A DNA stretch of 64,000 nt from Symsagittifera roscoffensis. Lineage: Eukaryota; Xenacoelomorpha; Acoela; Convolutidae. Positions 44,094-54,339 of the stretch are shown here, one piece after another. Both the position numbers and the translations under genes were made by a program. Under the pieces are notes generated by a model, which made no database searches, had not been told where the DNA came from, and saw nothing but the letters and a program-made list of their open reading frames with translations. The stretch lies in NCBI RefSeq assembly GCF_963678635.1, contig NC_087062.1:93349845-93413844 (forward strand), in the 5' to 3' direction. How positions within the stretch are numbered: position 1 is the first letter of the stretch; the number at the start of each line of letters is the position of its first letter.

Positions 44094-44840
44094 TCAGAAA
44101 ATGATGTCTGCGTCGTAGTTTGAGCTGAGCATGCTCTTCACTTCCAAAGCAGGAGCATCCAGGGCAGCTTTCATCTTCTCCTCCGCGGCCTTCTTGTCTC
44201 TCATCTTCTTGTTCTGCACTTTCTTCAGCCGGTAGAAATCCTCTCGTTCCATCTCGTCTAACTCCGACAACATATACGCGATAGTATTCTCAATTCTAGG
44301 AATCAAAACATACTCCAAGGCGTTCACTCTCCTGTTGGTCAATTTCAGAGCCTCGTCCAGCGTGAAAAACCACGTCTGTAAAGTTGCCAGATCTACAATA
44401 CATTTGACTGCCTCCAGAAAAGTGTTTCTAGTTTCCTGAACTTTCTGGCCGCCCCGGGCTAAACCAGTCATTACAGCATCTTTGTTATTCTGCTCTATGT
44501 GAGTTTCGTTCGTAATCAGTGCGACACCAACCACATTTTCCTTTCGCTGACGCACTCTGGTAGTGGCGCTCTCAATGGCATTGGCCAAAATGACATTTTT
44601 GATGTCACCAGCAACGAACTCCGACTCAACTAATGAAAAGTAGGACTGTTTCATAAGTTCCCCCAACTTGGTTTTGATCTCAGTTATTTCTCGCACCACT
44701 TTTCTGAATCTCATCTGCAAGGCATCTGCTTTCTTCTTCAGTAGTTCGTATCCCTTTTTAGCACCAACCAAACGGCCCTTCAGCAATCCAATGTTCATCC
44801 TCGAAGGAAACATCGCTATTTTATCGTTCGACCTACTCAT
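44094..44840 (-). CDS. ATP6V1D: V-type ATPase subunit D
   Basis: A 248-residue intronless frame, against about 247 in animals. Subunit D is the central rotor shaft linking V1 catalysis to the Vo proton channel. Seen here: [36 protein letters not shown] (N-terminal helix), a central VAGVALIT-like segment (residues near [12 protein letters not shown]), [14 protein letters not shown], the C-terminal helix [65 protein letters not shown] (broken here only by wording), and an acidic tail. The start [15 protein letters not shown] is chosen because it matches family length and lies five nt after acceptor 'gatttttcag'. The frame is open further upstream without an ATG in a coding context. It lies 470 nt downstream of the CHMP4 stop on the same strand. 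Confidence 0.97.
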   Translation of the reverse strand: MSRSNDKIAMFPSRMNIGLLKGRLVGAKKGYELLKKKADALQMRFRKVVREITEIKTKLGELMKQSYFSLVESEFVAGDIKNVILANAIESATTRVRQRKENVVGVALITNETHIEQNNKDAVMTGLARGGQKVQETRNTFLEAVKCIVDLATLQTWFFTLDEALKLTNRRVNALEYVLIPRIENTIAYMLSELDEMEREDFYRLKKVQNKKMRDKKAAEEKMKAALDAPALEVKSMLSSNYDADIIF

Positions 44841-44845
44841 GTTTT

Positions 44846-44847
44846 CT
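44846..44847 (-). promoter_or_regulatory. 3' splice acceptor just upstream of V-ATPase D start
   Basis: 'agagatttttcag|aaaacATG': a strong acceptor five nt before the start codon with no visible 5' exon within the 470-nt gap to CHMP4. Supports trans-splicing or a remote non-coding exon. Confidence 0.65.
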
Positions 44848-45309
44848 GAAAAATCTCTCCGCTCCTTATTTGAATGTTCTCTCAAAAGCTCCGAAGAAAC
44901 GCTTTTTTGCAACAAATTAAGCTATAAATGCAGACCGAAAATATAAATTTGTTTCAAATTAATTCTTAACTAAGCTATCTTAAATAGTTGCTCACGGACC
45001 ATTTGCAAATGAAACATTATTTCCATAAATAAACAATAGCTGGTCCAAAAACAAACTCATATAATATTCAATTCACTGCTCTTCCTTTTAAATTATTTTC
45101 ATAATATACACAATTAGTGATATATCTGCTCTTGATCACTTTATCAAGGGGTACTTCGATATAGATGGGAAACTGGATCAAAGAAAAATTCTATTGGTAC
45201 TTTGGTTATTAACAAAAAGAAGCTAATATCGTACAAGAAAAGTGTTTACACAACCATTGACGAATGAGTAAATGAACATGGTATGATAAATTCGATCTTT
45301 TATCTGACA

Positions 45310-45690
45310 TTACTGTGCTTCAGCAAAGGCTCGCAGCTCATTCAAGTCATCATCTTCTTCCTGTGCAGGAAGGCTGGTCGTGGGCACGTTAGGTAGCGAA
45401 GCGCTGGGAACAGCAGCAATGTCCAGCATCTGCGCGTCCAAGTCCTCCTGCATCAAGTCGTTCAATTCAGCTTCCAGGTCATCTTCATCAACGTCATTGG
45501 CTCCAAAACCAATCTGGCGCGAAAGTGCGTCGTTGATTTGTTCACCCTGTGATATTTGCTCTTCGATGTCATACATCATATCTTCCAGTTTATCCAGGTT
45601 GTTGGCCTTCTGAGTCTGCTGCAATGAGGTTGCAGCCTGATGCATGGCTTTCGTCACTTGAGCAGTCATTTGAGATTGTTCGAGCTGATC
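45310..45690 (-). CDS. CHMP4: CHMP4 / Snf7 ESCRT-III subunit, exon 2
   Basis: Acceptor 'tttgaatgttcag' at 45691 onward; phase 0. It encodes 126 residues: DQLEQSQMTAQVTKAMHQAA (rest of the core helices), the NLDKLEDMMYDIEEQ segment, the ISQGEQINDALSRQIGFGANDVDEDDLEAEL regulatory region, then LPNVPTTSLPA and an acidic end DDLNELRAFAEAQ. The order matches CHMP4: helical core, autoinhibitory acidic linker, C-terminal MIT- and Alix-interacting region. Joined to exon 1 the junction aligns with human CHMP4B without gap or insertion, giving a 209-residue protein. Confidence 0.95.
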   Translation of the reverse strand, partial: DQLEQSQMTAQVTKAMHQAATSLQQTQKANNLDKLEDMMYDIEEQISQGEQINDALSRQIGFGANDVDEDDLEAELNDLMQEDLDAQMLDIAAVPSASLPNVPTTSLPAQEEDDDLNELRAFAEAQ

Positions 45691-45719
45691 CTGAACATTC
45701 AAAGGCCATTTAGTACGTG

Positions 45720-46490
45720 AGTAATAGTAGTCGAAACAAAATCAGCCGATTAGTGTTCAATAGCACAAAAAATGAATGTTGTTTTTTTGATATGTATTTT
45801 TTTGGAAGCGGGTAAACATAGGCATATTGAAATAATTAAAGCGCATATAAAGAAAATTTCGTAAATTAAGATCTTTAAGCTAGTCATTCAATCACTGCTA
45901 GGTGCCAAAATACTATGCAGGTCTATACGGTTGTAAATTGATAAAAGGTATAACTAATAAAACAATTAGCTATATGACGAAACAAATCCCGATGTCGAGG
46001 TTAAGAGTCAAAGTTCCTAGCATCTGCACCATTGTCGCTTCACAATAATTTAGCATGGCTAGGGGTAAAGCTAGGGGTAATTGAAAGGTAAAGCGTAAAT
46101 ACGAAAGGTAAAGCGTTTATTCAAAAAGTGTCAAGAAAACAAAAATTGAACATTTACAAAAACCATAGCTGATTCCTATCAAAAATAAGGAGAAAAGGTT
46201 TTGCAGGGGAGAGTCAAACATCTCAATTCGATTGACTTCTTAAATTCAGAATTAACATGCTCGTTTTTGGAAAACTCTCTTTTCGCGATAACTTAGTTTA
46301 ATGTGCGAAATAGACTGACTGGTTAGAAGTATTTGATTTGTTCTGGCAGTTTAGATATAAGTTCGCAATAAAAGACAAAGAGCTCAATCAGATAAATCAA
46401 AAATGAACATAAGTAAAATATATTGTCATTTTAATCAACGATACGTTTTAGAGCTTAAACATTGCCGCTAACGTTAATTTTTATGAATTG
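45720..46490 (-). other. CHMP4 intron, 3' part, no gene seen
   Basis: AT-rich intronic sequence with no coding signal recognised. Confidence 0.5.
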
Positions 46491-46572
46491 GGAGAGCTTA
46501 TTGACTTTTACTCGATTGCCGTTGAAATTCGTTGCTGGGATCAGGAGTCCGAGAGGGTCGAAGAACTTGCCT

Positions 46573-46768
46573 AATTACTAAAAATGATACGACGAGTAAC
46601 CGTACTTCGTGGATCATCATCGGATTCCTGCAAGGATTGGAAGGAATATTCATTTGTCGATTTAAGAGTGGCCAAACGTTGAGTTTCTTCGACGTTGGGA
46701 TCCCAATTGCAGCTCTTGTAGCCTGAAAAGTCCTCGATTGACATCCTCGGTTTGTATTGATGATCCTC
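46573..46768 (-). CDS. Candidate nested gene in CHMP4 intron, last exon
   Basis: Starts in phase 0 after acceptor 'cctgctcttccag' and reads 65 residues from EDHQYKPRMSIEDFSGYKSC to RRIIFSN and a stop. The composition is that of a normal polar protein, unlike the Phe/Lys/Asn translations of surrounding intron DNA. It joins exactly in phase to the preceding exon (46866-46994) across a 97-nt intron. No family recognised. It may also be a decayed gene. Confidence 0.4.
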
Positions 46769-46865
46769 CTGGAAGAGCAGGGGACACTTTCAGGGTCTCT
46801 ACAAAGGCTTTTTTCATGTCTAGTGTACGTCAGCAGTAGAATCGTTGATTGCATACTTGCCAAAC

Positions 46866-46994
46866 CTGGTTTAAAAACTTTCCAGAATGACCGGTACGCA
46901 TGTTAACTCCATCGCAAGTCATTTTAGGTTCCTGAAGTAACTCCTTCGGGTCCTCGGAAAGTGTTTCAATGAAATCAACGACTTCGGACTCCAT
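46866..46994 (-). CDS. Candidate nested gene in CHMP4 intron, ATG-containing exon
   Basis: 43 codons: MESEVVDFIETLSEDPKELL then QEPKMTCDGVNMRTGHSGKFLNQ, ending at a CAG|GTTTGG donor (46866/46865). An acceptor 'aaattctag' (AG at 47008-47009) lies 13 nt before the ATG. If this is the start, the two-exon product is 108 residues. Upstream, another frame at 47008-47304 also looks coding, so the gene may extend further or carry a frameshift. Unrecognised. Confidence 0.4.
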
Positions 46995-47007
46995 ACTTAA
47001 GTAGCTC

Positions 47008-47304
47008 CTAGAATTTCTTGAAATTCTTTCTCAGTTGATACTGTTGACCTGATCTGGAACCTTTCCAATCTCTAGGCGACCTAATTTCGAACTTAGGTTT
47101 TTTGGAATTCTTGCCGACGTTGGTGTCGCTCCGCAACATATTTGAGAGATCTCTTTTCAAAACCCAATCAACAAGGCACGCATGTGAATCCGATAGCGAC
47201 ATTTCGGAGGTACCGGAAATGATCTTTTTGAAGTCTTCGGAGACTTCAAGAACAGCATCAACTGAGGAACCTTGAAAACAATCTGCAAGTAGTGTTTGCG
47301 CTCT
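47008..47304 (-). pseudogene. Upstream coding-like segment of the nested candidate gene
   Basis: Open for 98 codons with protein-like composition: ADCFQGSSVDAVLEVSEDFK, KIISGTSEMSLSDSHACLVD, WVLKRDLSNMLRSDTNVGKN, and a basic KKPKFEIRSPRDWKGSRSG. It ends at a TAG (47008-47010) that coincides with the acceptor of the next exon. A donor at 'caaca|gtatca' would leave a 34-nt intron and link in frame to the next exon; otherwise a frameshift separates them. I cannot decide between a tiny intron and a pseudogene. No family recognised. Confidence 0.35.
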
Positions 47305-47333
47305 TTACTCCTGCTAAACATTTCGAAATTTTG

Positions 47334-48977
47334 CAACAACCTACCTGAAATCCAAAAAAAAACCTTTTCTGCCTTTGAAGCGGCCAAAAAAAAATTAGCT
47401 GAAACACCCTATTTAAGCCGAATAAAAGTTTTTTCAGCAAAAAAAAACAGGATAACCAGGGCTAAGTTTTACAAGCTAATGGAGTAAACCAATGAAAATC
47501 GCTGTCAGCAAGAGAGACTTCCCGGATTTGGCAATTGAGCTGATAAACCATCAGCAGAAAAACATGCCAGATATTTGAACCTTATATTAGCAAGGTGACT
47601 AACTTGCATAGAGGAACCGAAGACGACAACCTTCCAGCAGACTAAAATTGAACGAAAAAAATTATTTTAAAGAAAATTTCAAGTCCCCCCTGAAATTAAA
47701 TTTAACACTTACACTTGCAAATGCAATGAAGCTTGCATACAGCACAAGAAAAATGCTATATGTGTCAATGAAGCCGACATTATTTGAGCAGACACCAGTG
47801 AAGTCGACAACAAATTGATTTAAGCAAGATTTTTTTACAATAAGGCGAAAACCCTTCTATCCATTGAACCCAGAAACAGACATGACAGTGGTATTTTTCG
47901 AGAAAACAAGAAAAAAAATGGTCAAATATTACCCCACAGACTTTTTCGAAGGCTATAGACAAAGGTGTCAAGTAAAAAACGACTCTGGGAGAGTATGCAT
48001 GCACGAAGGGGATAAGCAATCTTTCATTTGATACCGCTTTTTTGAAAATCAGTAGAAGTTTCTGAGAAAAACTAAAATTGTTCCCATGAACTTAAAAATA
48101 ATTTTCCATGGAAACACAATAAAAATTTTAACAACCCGATTGATTAACATCATAACAACATGAAAAGTGCGAAGAAGAAGGTTTAGGCTGTGTTTCCCTT
48201 GAAACGACTCAAAGTTAGGTCATTAGGTTCGTGAAAAAAAAAGCCGAAGTAGTTTGGGCCGAGAAAAGTTTTTAAGCGAAACATTAAAAAAAACGAGGAA
48301 ATACAGGCTCAAGCTAAATAAAGTTACTATTGTGGGAGTAAATCAAACACTAAAAGTAACGGTAAAAAAAAAGTGCGCAGCAAAAAAAAAAGATTTCAAG
48401 AATTGACAACTAAGCCGACAACAGATAAGCAGACAATTAAATAGCCGACAGTTTTATTTGAAACAGAAAATTTCTTGTTGGAAATAAAAAACAGGTCCCG
48501 GTCAGATTCAAACTCAGGATCTTTGCCTTTGCCATCCCAAGCATATTCGTTCCCCCCGACTAAATGATCCGTGAACGCATAAAATTTGATACCGGTGATT
48601 AAAAAAGAATCTGTTAAACTAAGTTCTTAACCCAAACAAAGTCTATATTCCAGTTTGATAAGTCTTGATGATCGCAAGCCTAAAATTTCCCAAAACCCTC
48701 TGAAACTACAAAGAACATCACTCGCATTTGAAACTACAAGTATCGGTTTCTAACATACAGAAAAAAAACACCGGCCGGGACTCGAATCTCAGAGGGTAGG
48801 GTAGAAAGGCAACCGCGTCTAACTTAGATAAAAGAGGAAGGAAACTCGAAGTTGCTAATTTTCACTTCTAAAGCAACTTCACAATTTCTTATTGTAATAC
48901 TTGCTGGCCTACCTGTAAGAGAAATTGTTCCAAGGAAAAAAGTCCAGTTCCTAAGTACAAGACACTTGCTCTCACAA
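47334..48977 (-). repeat. Tandem 1.6-kb duplication in CHMP4 intron, unit 1
   Basis: Begins 'caacctacctgaaatcc...ccttttctgcctttgaagcggcc' and ends 'gtacaagacacttgctctcac', immediately before the same start sequence of unit 2. It contains a copy of the composite dispersed element (about 48300-48700) and an antisense tRNA-like block near 48772-48835 ('gggactcgaatctcag', complement of box B). Non-coding. Confidence 0.85.
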
Positions 48978-50562
48978 CCTACCTGAAATTCTATAAAAAA
49001 AAAGATGAACCCTTTTCTGCCTTTGAAGCGGCCCCAAAAAAACTTAGCTAAAACAACCCATTTACGCCAAATAAAAGTTTTCAGCGAAAGGAAAATAGGA
49101 TAACCAGGGCTAAACTTTACAAGCTAATGCAGCAAACCAATGAAAATCGCTGTCAGCAAGAGAATTCCCGGATTGGGCAATTGAGCTGATAAACGATCAG
49201 CAGAAAAAACATGCCAGATATTTCAACCTTATATTAGCAAGGTAACATAACTTGCATAGAGGAACCGAAGACGACAACCTTCCGGCAGACTTAAATTGAA
49301 CCAAAAAATAGTTTAAAGAAAATTTAAAAATTTCAAGTCCCCCTGAAACTAAACTAAACACTTGCAATGAAGCTTGCATACAGCACAAAGAAAAATGCTA
49401 GATGTGTCACCGAAGCCGACAATATTGGAGCAGACACCAGTTAAGTCAAAAACAAACTGATTTAAATAACATTTTTTACATTGAAGCGAAAACCGTTCTA
49501 TCCATTGAACCCAGAAACAGACTTGACAGTGGTATTTTTCGAAAAAAAAAATATGGTCACATATTACCCCGCAGACTTTTTCGAAGGCTGTAGACAAAGG
49601 TGTCAAGTAAAAAAAAAACTCTAGGGGAGTATGCAGGTACAAAAGGGATAAGCAGTCTTTCATTTTATACCCCTTTTTTGAAAATCAGAAGTTTCTGAGA
49701 AAAACTAAAATTATTCCAATGAACTTGAAAAATTTTTTCCATGGAAACAATAGAAACTTCAACAACCCGATTGATTAACATAAAAACAACAAGAAAAGCG
49801 CGGAGAAGAAGGTTCAAGTTGTGTTTCCTTTGAAACTACTCAAAGTTAGGTCATTAAGTTGATGAAAAAAAGGCCGCAGTAGTTTGGGCCGAGGAAAACT
49901 TTTAAGCGAAACATAAAAAAACCGAGGAAATACAGACTCGAGCTAAATAAAGTTACAAATTGTAGGAGTAAATCAAACAATAAAAGTAACAGTAAACAAA
50001 AGGTGCGCAGCAAAAAAAAAAGGATTTCAAGAATCGACAACTAAGCCGACAATTAAATAGCCGACAGTTTTATTTGAAACAGAATATTTCTTGTTTGAGA
50101 AAATACAGGTCCCAGTCAGATTCAAACTCAGCATCTTTGCCTTTGCCATTCCTGGCATATTCGTTCCCCCCGACTAAATGACCCGGGAGTGCATAGAAAC
50201 TTGATACCGGTGATTATAAAAGAATCTGTTAAACTAAGTTGTTAACCCAAACGAAGTCTTTATTTCAGTTTGATAAGGCTTGATAATCGCAAGCGTAAAA
50301 TTTCCCAATCCCTCTGAAACTATTAGTTTCGGTTTCTAACACACAGAAAAAAACACCGGACGGGACTCGAATCTCAGAGGGTAGGGTAGAAAGGCAACCG
50401 CGTCTAATTTAGATAAAAGAGGAAGGAAACTCGAAGTTGCTAATTTTCACTTCTAAAGCAACTTCACAATTTCTTATTGTAATACTTGCTGGCCTACCTG
50501 TGAGAGAAATTGTTGCAAGGAAAAAAGTATAGTGCCTAAGTACAAGACACTTGCTCTCACAA
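48978..50562 (-). repeat. Tandem 1.6-kb duplication in CHMP4 intron, unit 2
   Basis: Second unit, colinear with unit 1 apart from small indels and missing short blocks (for example near 50310). It contains the fourth composite element copy (49895-50295) and the second antisense tRNA-like block at 50350-50412. Confidence 0.85.
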
Positions 50563-51405
50563 CCTATCTTTATACTTTTGTTGATCGATAGTGGAGATTG
50601 CCTTCCTCTTAGCAAAAGAAATAAACTAAAAACTTAAAAAGAAACAAATGGTCAAACAGCAAAAAAATTAAGTTTGAGCCTCAACAAACTCCAAGGCTTT
50701 TCCTTTGACAAGAAATCATTATCACCTATATAACAGTCTGAACTACGTGTTAATTGAAAAACATTGATTCGTACTAAAAAAAAACACCAGTTCAGACCGG
50801 GATCGAAAGCCCAAACCGTGGCAATCAAGAGAACGTATTACCTAGGCAACCATTTTACAGGTTGATATTCTTATCATAGAGGGACCGAATGATGAGAATC
50901 TTTTGAACAATCTAAATCGATAAAAGTTCTTCGTGGCTTAAAGACTTTTGCACAAAACCGAACTCATTATAAACAGAAAATGAATGATAACAATAAAAAT
51001 ATTTGCGGTATCGTTCATGCAACTACACAATAAATCGGGTTTCGGTTCTTTCCAATACCCGACATCGATTTCGCGATGTTTAAGTTCAAGAAACTGTTTT
51101 TTTTTTGTAATCGGTCGAAATTATTTCTAATGGCCTGGATTTACTCGCTTTCTTCGAAAAGTTAAGTAACAAAGTCTGATTGCCTGACTTTGTTATTTAA
51201 CTGAAAACAATCAAAAATTTCCCTTATTGAAACTTTCGAAATAAAAAGACTATGCACCCACAAAGGAGAGTGGCCAGTGTTTCCCATAGAATCCAGTTTG
51301 TTGAAAATTTAGTAATATGAGACTACGCTACGCTTGTGAAAAAAAAAACAGAAATAGCTGGTTTTTTTGTCAAAACCAATTGGGTCAGCACTTGTAAAAA
51401 CTTAT
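50563..51405. other. CHMP4 intron, 5' part
   Basis: No gene seen. A further antisense tRNA-like block lies near 50788-50855 ('agaccgggatcgaaagccc', complement of a box B variant). Confidence 0.45.
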
Positions 51406-51410
51406 TTTAC

Positions 51411-51659
51411 CAAAAGAAGATCCATGTTTGAAAGGACCCCATCACACTGCTTCAGCTGCGCGTCATACTTTTTCTTTTGTTTCAGTGCTAAAAGAGCTTT
51501 CCTTTTGTCAGTTCTTGCCAATTTTCTCGCAGTTTCAGTTGACTGCTCAATCTGTTTCTCCAAATGAGCTTGCTTTCTCTCCAACAGCTCCTTGGTGGAG
51601 CGCAAATTTTGTATCGCGTCTTCATTGGTAGGCTTTTTCGACTTCCCAAGAAGCGGCAT
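51411..51659 (-). CDS. CHMP4: CHMP4 / Snf7 ESCRT-III subunit, exon 1
   Basis: ATG at 51659 (MPLLGKSKKPTNEDAIQNLR), 83 codons, donor CTTTTG|GTAAAA at 51411/51410, phase 0. It carries the basic N-terminal helical hairpin (RSTKELLERKQAHLEKQIEQ, KRKALLALKQKKKYDAQLKQCDG) that binds membranes and polymerises. CHMP4 forms the main ESCRT-III spiral filament that drives membrane scission in multivesicular bodies, cytokinesis and repair. Acceptor 'gtttgttttcag' (AG at 51669-51670) lies nine nt before the ATG. The single 5720-nt intron (45691-51410) holds a tandem duplication and a candidate nested gene. Confidence 0.95.
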
Positions 51660-51668
51660 ATTATTGAT

Positions 51669-51670
51669 CT
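51669..51670 (-). promoter_or_regulatory. 3' splice acceptor just upstream of CHMP4 start
   Basis: 'gtttgttttcag|atcaataatATG'. Retroelement sequence on the opposite strand begins about 120 bp further upstream, so any cis 5' exon would have to lie beyond or within it. Confidence 0.6.
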
Positions 51671-51789
51671 GAAAACAAACCAATCTTTCGAAAAATCAAT
51701 TAACCTGCCACGGGATAAAAATCTTGGTTGCAAACTGGTATCTTGGCTGTGGTTGCATTCCGCTATCAAAAAATTTATCAATGTTAACA

Positions 51790-52338
51790 AGCAAAAATAA
51801 AATGATCAATGAAAAGAAAATATCAATTAAGACAGTGCGACATACAGCACTCAACGAAATAGTCAAGTGTGCCCTAGGCTCCGTCCACATTCCAGCAATC
51901 CTGGAGCCCCCCGGCCTCCTAAGATCCGACAACAAACGCCCAGATGGCATGTCACTTCTCAGCTGGTCGCGAGGTCAGTCAGTTGTATGGGACGTAACCG
52001 TCGTGGACGCCTTGGCACCCAGCAGAATATCCAACTTTGCACCAGGAAAAGCCGCCGAAGAAGCCGAATCGAGAAAACGATCAAAATACACCGGGGTAAT
52101 CCAGGCAGGGTACAACTTCATTCCCCTCGCCTTCGAAGCTCAAGGTCAACCAGGGCCCGACTGTAATAATTTCATCAAAGACCTGGGAAAACGGCTCATC
52201 TTCGCCACAAAAGAGCCACGCGCGGCTATGTTTTTAAAACAACGGATATCTATTGCTATTCAAACTGCCATTTCCGCCTGTATTCTGGGCACAATCCGAG
52301 AAGTTGACTCCCTAGAAAAACTTTTCTATACTATATAA
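51790..52338 (+). pseudogene. RT-linked nuclease-like C-terminal fragment of a retroelement
   Basis: About 180 codons remain open to a TAA at 52336. Motifs in order: RHTALNEIVKCALGSVHIPAI, EPPGLLRSDNKRPDG, LLSWSRGQSVVWDVTVVD, ALAPS, a run of Ala/Glu followed by KRSKYTG, FIPLAFEAQGQPGPD, LGKRL, then a helix with RISIAIQTAISACILGT. I recognise this arrangement as a domain often found after the reverse transcriptase in invertebrate retroelements. The spaced acidic residues (PDG...WDVT...K) resemble a PD-(D/E)XK nuclease core, which is inference. No RT is attached upstream, so it is a 5'-truncated fragment. It lies head-to-head with CHMP4 exon 1. Host domestication cannot be excluded because the frame is intact. 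Confidence 0.65.
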
Positions 52339-52851
52339 CTCCTTCATTTACATGACCTGATATGACCGCGTATTTAATTTACGTTTTTATTGATTAAGAC
52401 AGTTAGAAATAAAATCAAGTGAACAAATTTATATAACTGATCAATTAAGGCTCAATTAACCCAATTAACGTTCAAATGATCAATTAAATTGCCAAACGAG
52501 ATAACAAATCAATTTGTGTGCCATTTACCCGGATGGCACACCGAAACCTTCCATCGAACACAAAAAAGGAGAATAGAAGCCTTGTTTTTTTTGGTGATCA
52601 GAAGGTCAAAAAAATCATAGTAACCGAGGTTACAGTCAGGAGTCCCTTCATCACGTATTCCAGTCAAATCCTTGGAATTTTCTAGATAGAAGAAGAACTT
52701 GTATTTAAACTCGGTTTTTAACAACCAAATATACAAATATATCATCCAGCTGTTAGTGGTTGTAGTTTCTGAGTGCACGGTTCGGAAAAATAGTCAAATC
52801 TTTCTCAGTTTTTCTCTTAGATGTCGCAGGGAGTCTGGGCCTTAAATTCTT

Positions 52852-54060
52852 CTAGTACTCGGTTCTTTTTGGAATGTTAAGAAACCAGGGATTCTGTGGC
52901 TGGGTAATAATGTAACGATGCAGATTTTCATCGAGTTTTTGAACAATCTGTCTTACTGGCGTGTATTCTTTGATAATACCCAAATTTTTGGCCTTTTTTT
53001 GAACAGCATCGATCTTGTGCAAAATGTCGCATCTGATTCCGGGCCAAACTGAGAGACCGTAGAAAAGTTTGCTAAGCACTAGGACGAATGAAGAAGTGAC
53101 AGCTCTTCTTGGGTGTATCTGAGATGTTTCAGTCTTAGCAGTAAAGATAATTTTGACGTGGCAGAACGTGCAGTTTTCTCTACATGTGACTTGAACCGCA
53201 GCTGTGAATCCAATCTTGTCACAAGAAGTCTGACTTTTGACAACTGCTCTATGTTGAAAACTGGAGGAATGGCTATGCTAGATTTCCTGAAATAAATAAT
53301 CATTTCTTTGGATCTAGAGCTATTCAGGTGGAAACTTCAGCTTGAGAACGCAGTCTGTTATTCTGACAAATGTGCAAATGGCTGGTCACCTCTGTCAAAG
53401 TAGCCTGGTATTATCGGCGTATTGTCCTATGCAAAGACTTTGAGTTTACCATCCAAATCATTGACACTGATATCGTTTAATGAAACACCGTAGTAAATGG
53501 AAGCGCCAACTCTTCCCTGTGGAGCTCCCTGGTTAGTTTGCATCACTTGTGAAGTACACTCAGAAAAGCAAGTATAATGACACCTGTTTGTAAGAAAATC
53601 TCCAATCTAGTTGACAATAGATGCATGCAAGATGTTTTAGCTTTGTTAGATCACGCCAGATAATCTTATGCGAAATTGTATAAAATGCTTTACCCATTTC
53701 TAGAGTAAAGAAGCACATAATCATGGGTTTGACGATAAAAACTGATAACATTCAAAATTCATATGCAAGCCCCAGAAGTAGATCCTTGTGTTAGGAATCT
53801 GTTGGTTACTAATTGACAACATGTAGAACGGCTTGACAAACGTGTTGATAACGATATGTTCAAAGCACCGAGCATTGATATCTGTTATTGAAACTGGTCT
53901 ATAGTCATTCAGTTCTTTTGGTCTCGACACTTTTGCAAATGTAATGATCTTTGAAATCTTCCAACTGTCGAAGAACCAGAATGGAATGCTGTCGGGTCAT
54001 GTTGCTCACTTCTTTATGGATTTTAGCGCCTGATAATTTTGAAACACGTTGACTGTTGGC
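52852..54060 (-). pseudogene. Decayed LINE reverse transcriptase, copy 1
   Basis: Frameshifted minus-strand RT in motif order from 53935 downward: SRPKELNDYRPVSITDI (fingers), LEMGKAFYTISHKI (compare SKAFDTxSHxIL), NQGAPQG (motif 4, near 53520), ISVNDLDG, FA-stop-DNT at the catalytic FADD position (near 53428), RLDSQLRFKSHVEKTARSATSKL, KLFYGLSVWPG and the thumb. Premature stops show it is dead. The 5' part shares sequence with the second copy at 60441-60850, and the DNA around it belongs to the larger duplication. Confidence 0.75.
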
Positions 54061-54339
54061 ACAGTTATTTACTGAGCCGGCATTTTACGTAGCTCCACGG
54101 CAACTGTACGAGTAGATATATTTTTTTAGAAATTGTTTAGATCTTCAGCAGTAAGATCACAGTCTTGGTTCAAATTGCAGGTCTTGTTATTGCGACTGAT
54201 AATGTGATATTGATAAAAGAAGGTGACTTGAGTTGACGACAACACTTGAAGCCTTGTTGACGAACTCGTTGAGCAAAAAAAAATAAATATTCGGAAGTTC
54301 AAATTTTTTAAACTTCTATTAGAGCCAGAATGTTTCTGA

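Noticed and set aside
44841-44915. N-terminal extension of V-ATPase D by 25 residues
   Set aside because: Its only start would be a TTG, it exceeds family length, and a strong splice acceptor lies between it and the ATG at 44840.
51660-51683. N-terminal extension of CHMP4 (MVCFQINN...)
   Set aside because: Begins at a non-family position and lies upstream of the acceptor at 51669-51670; the family N-terminus is MPLLGK.
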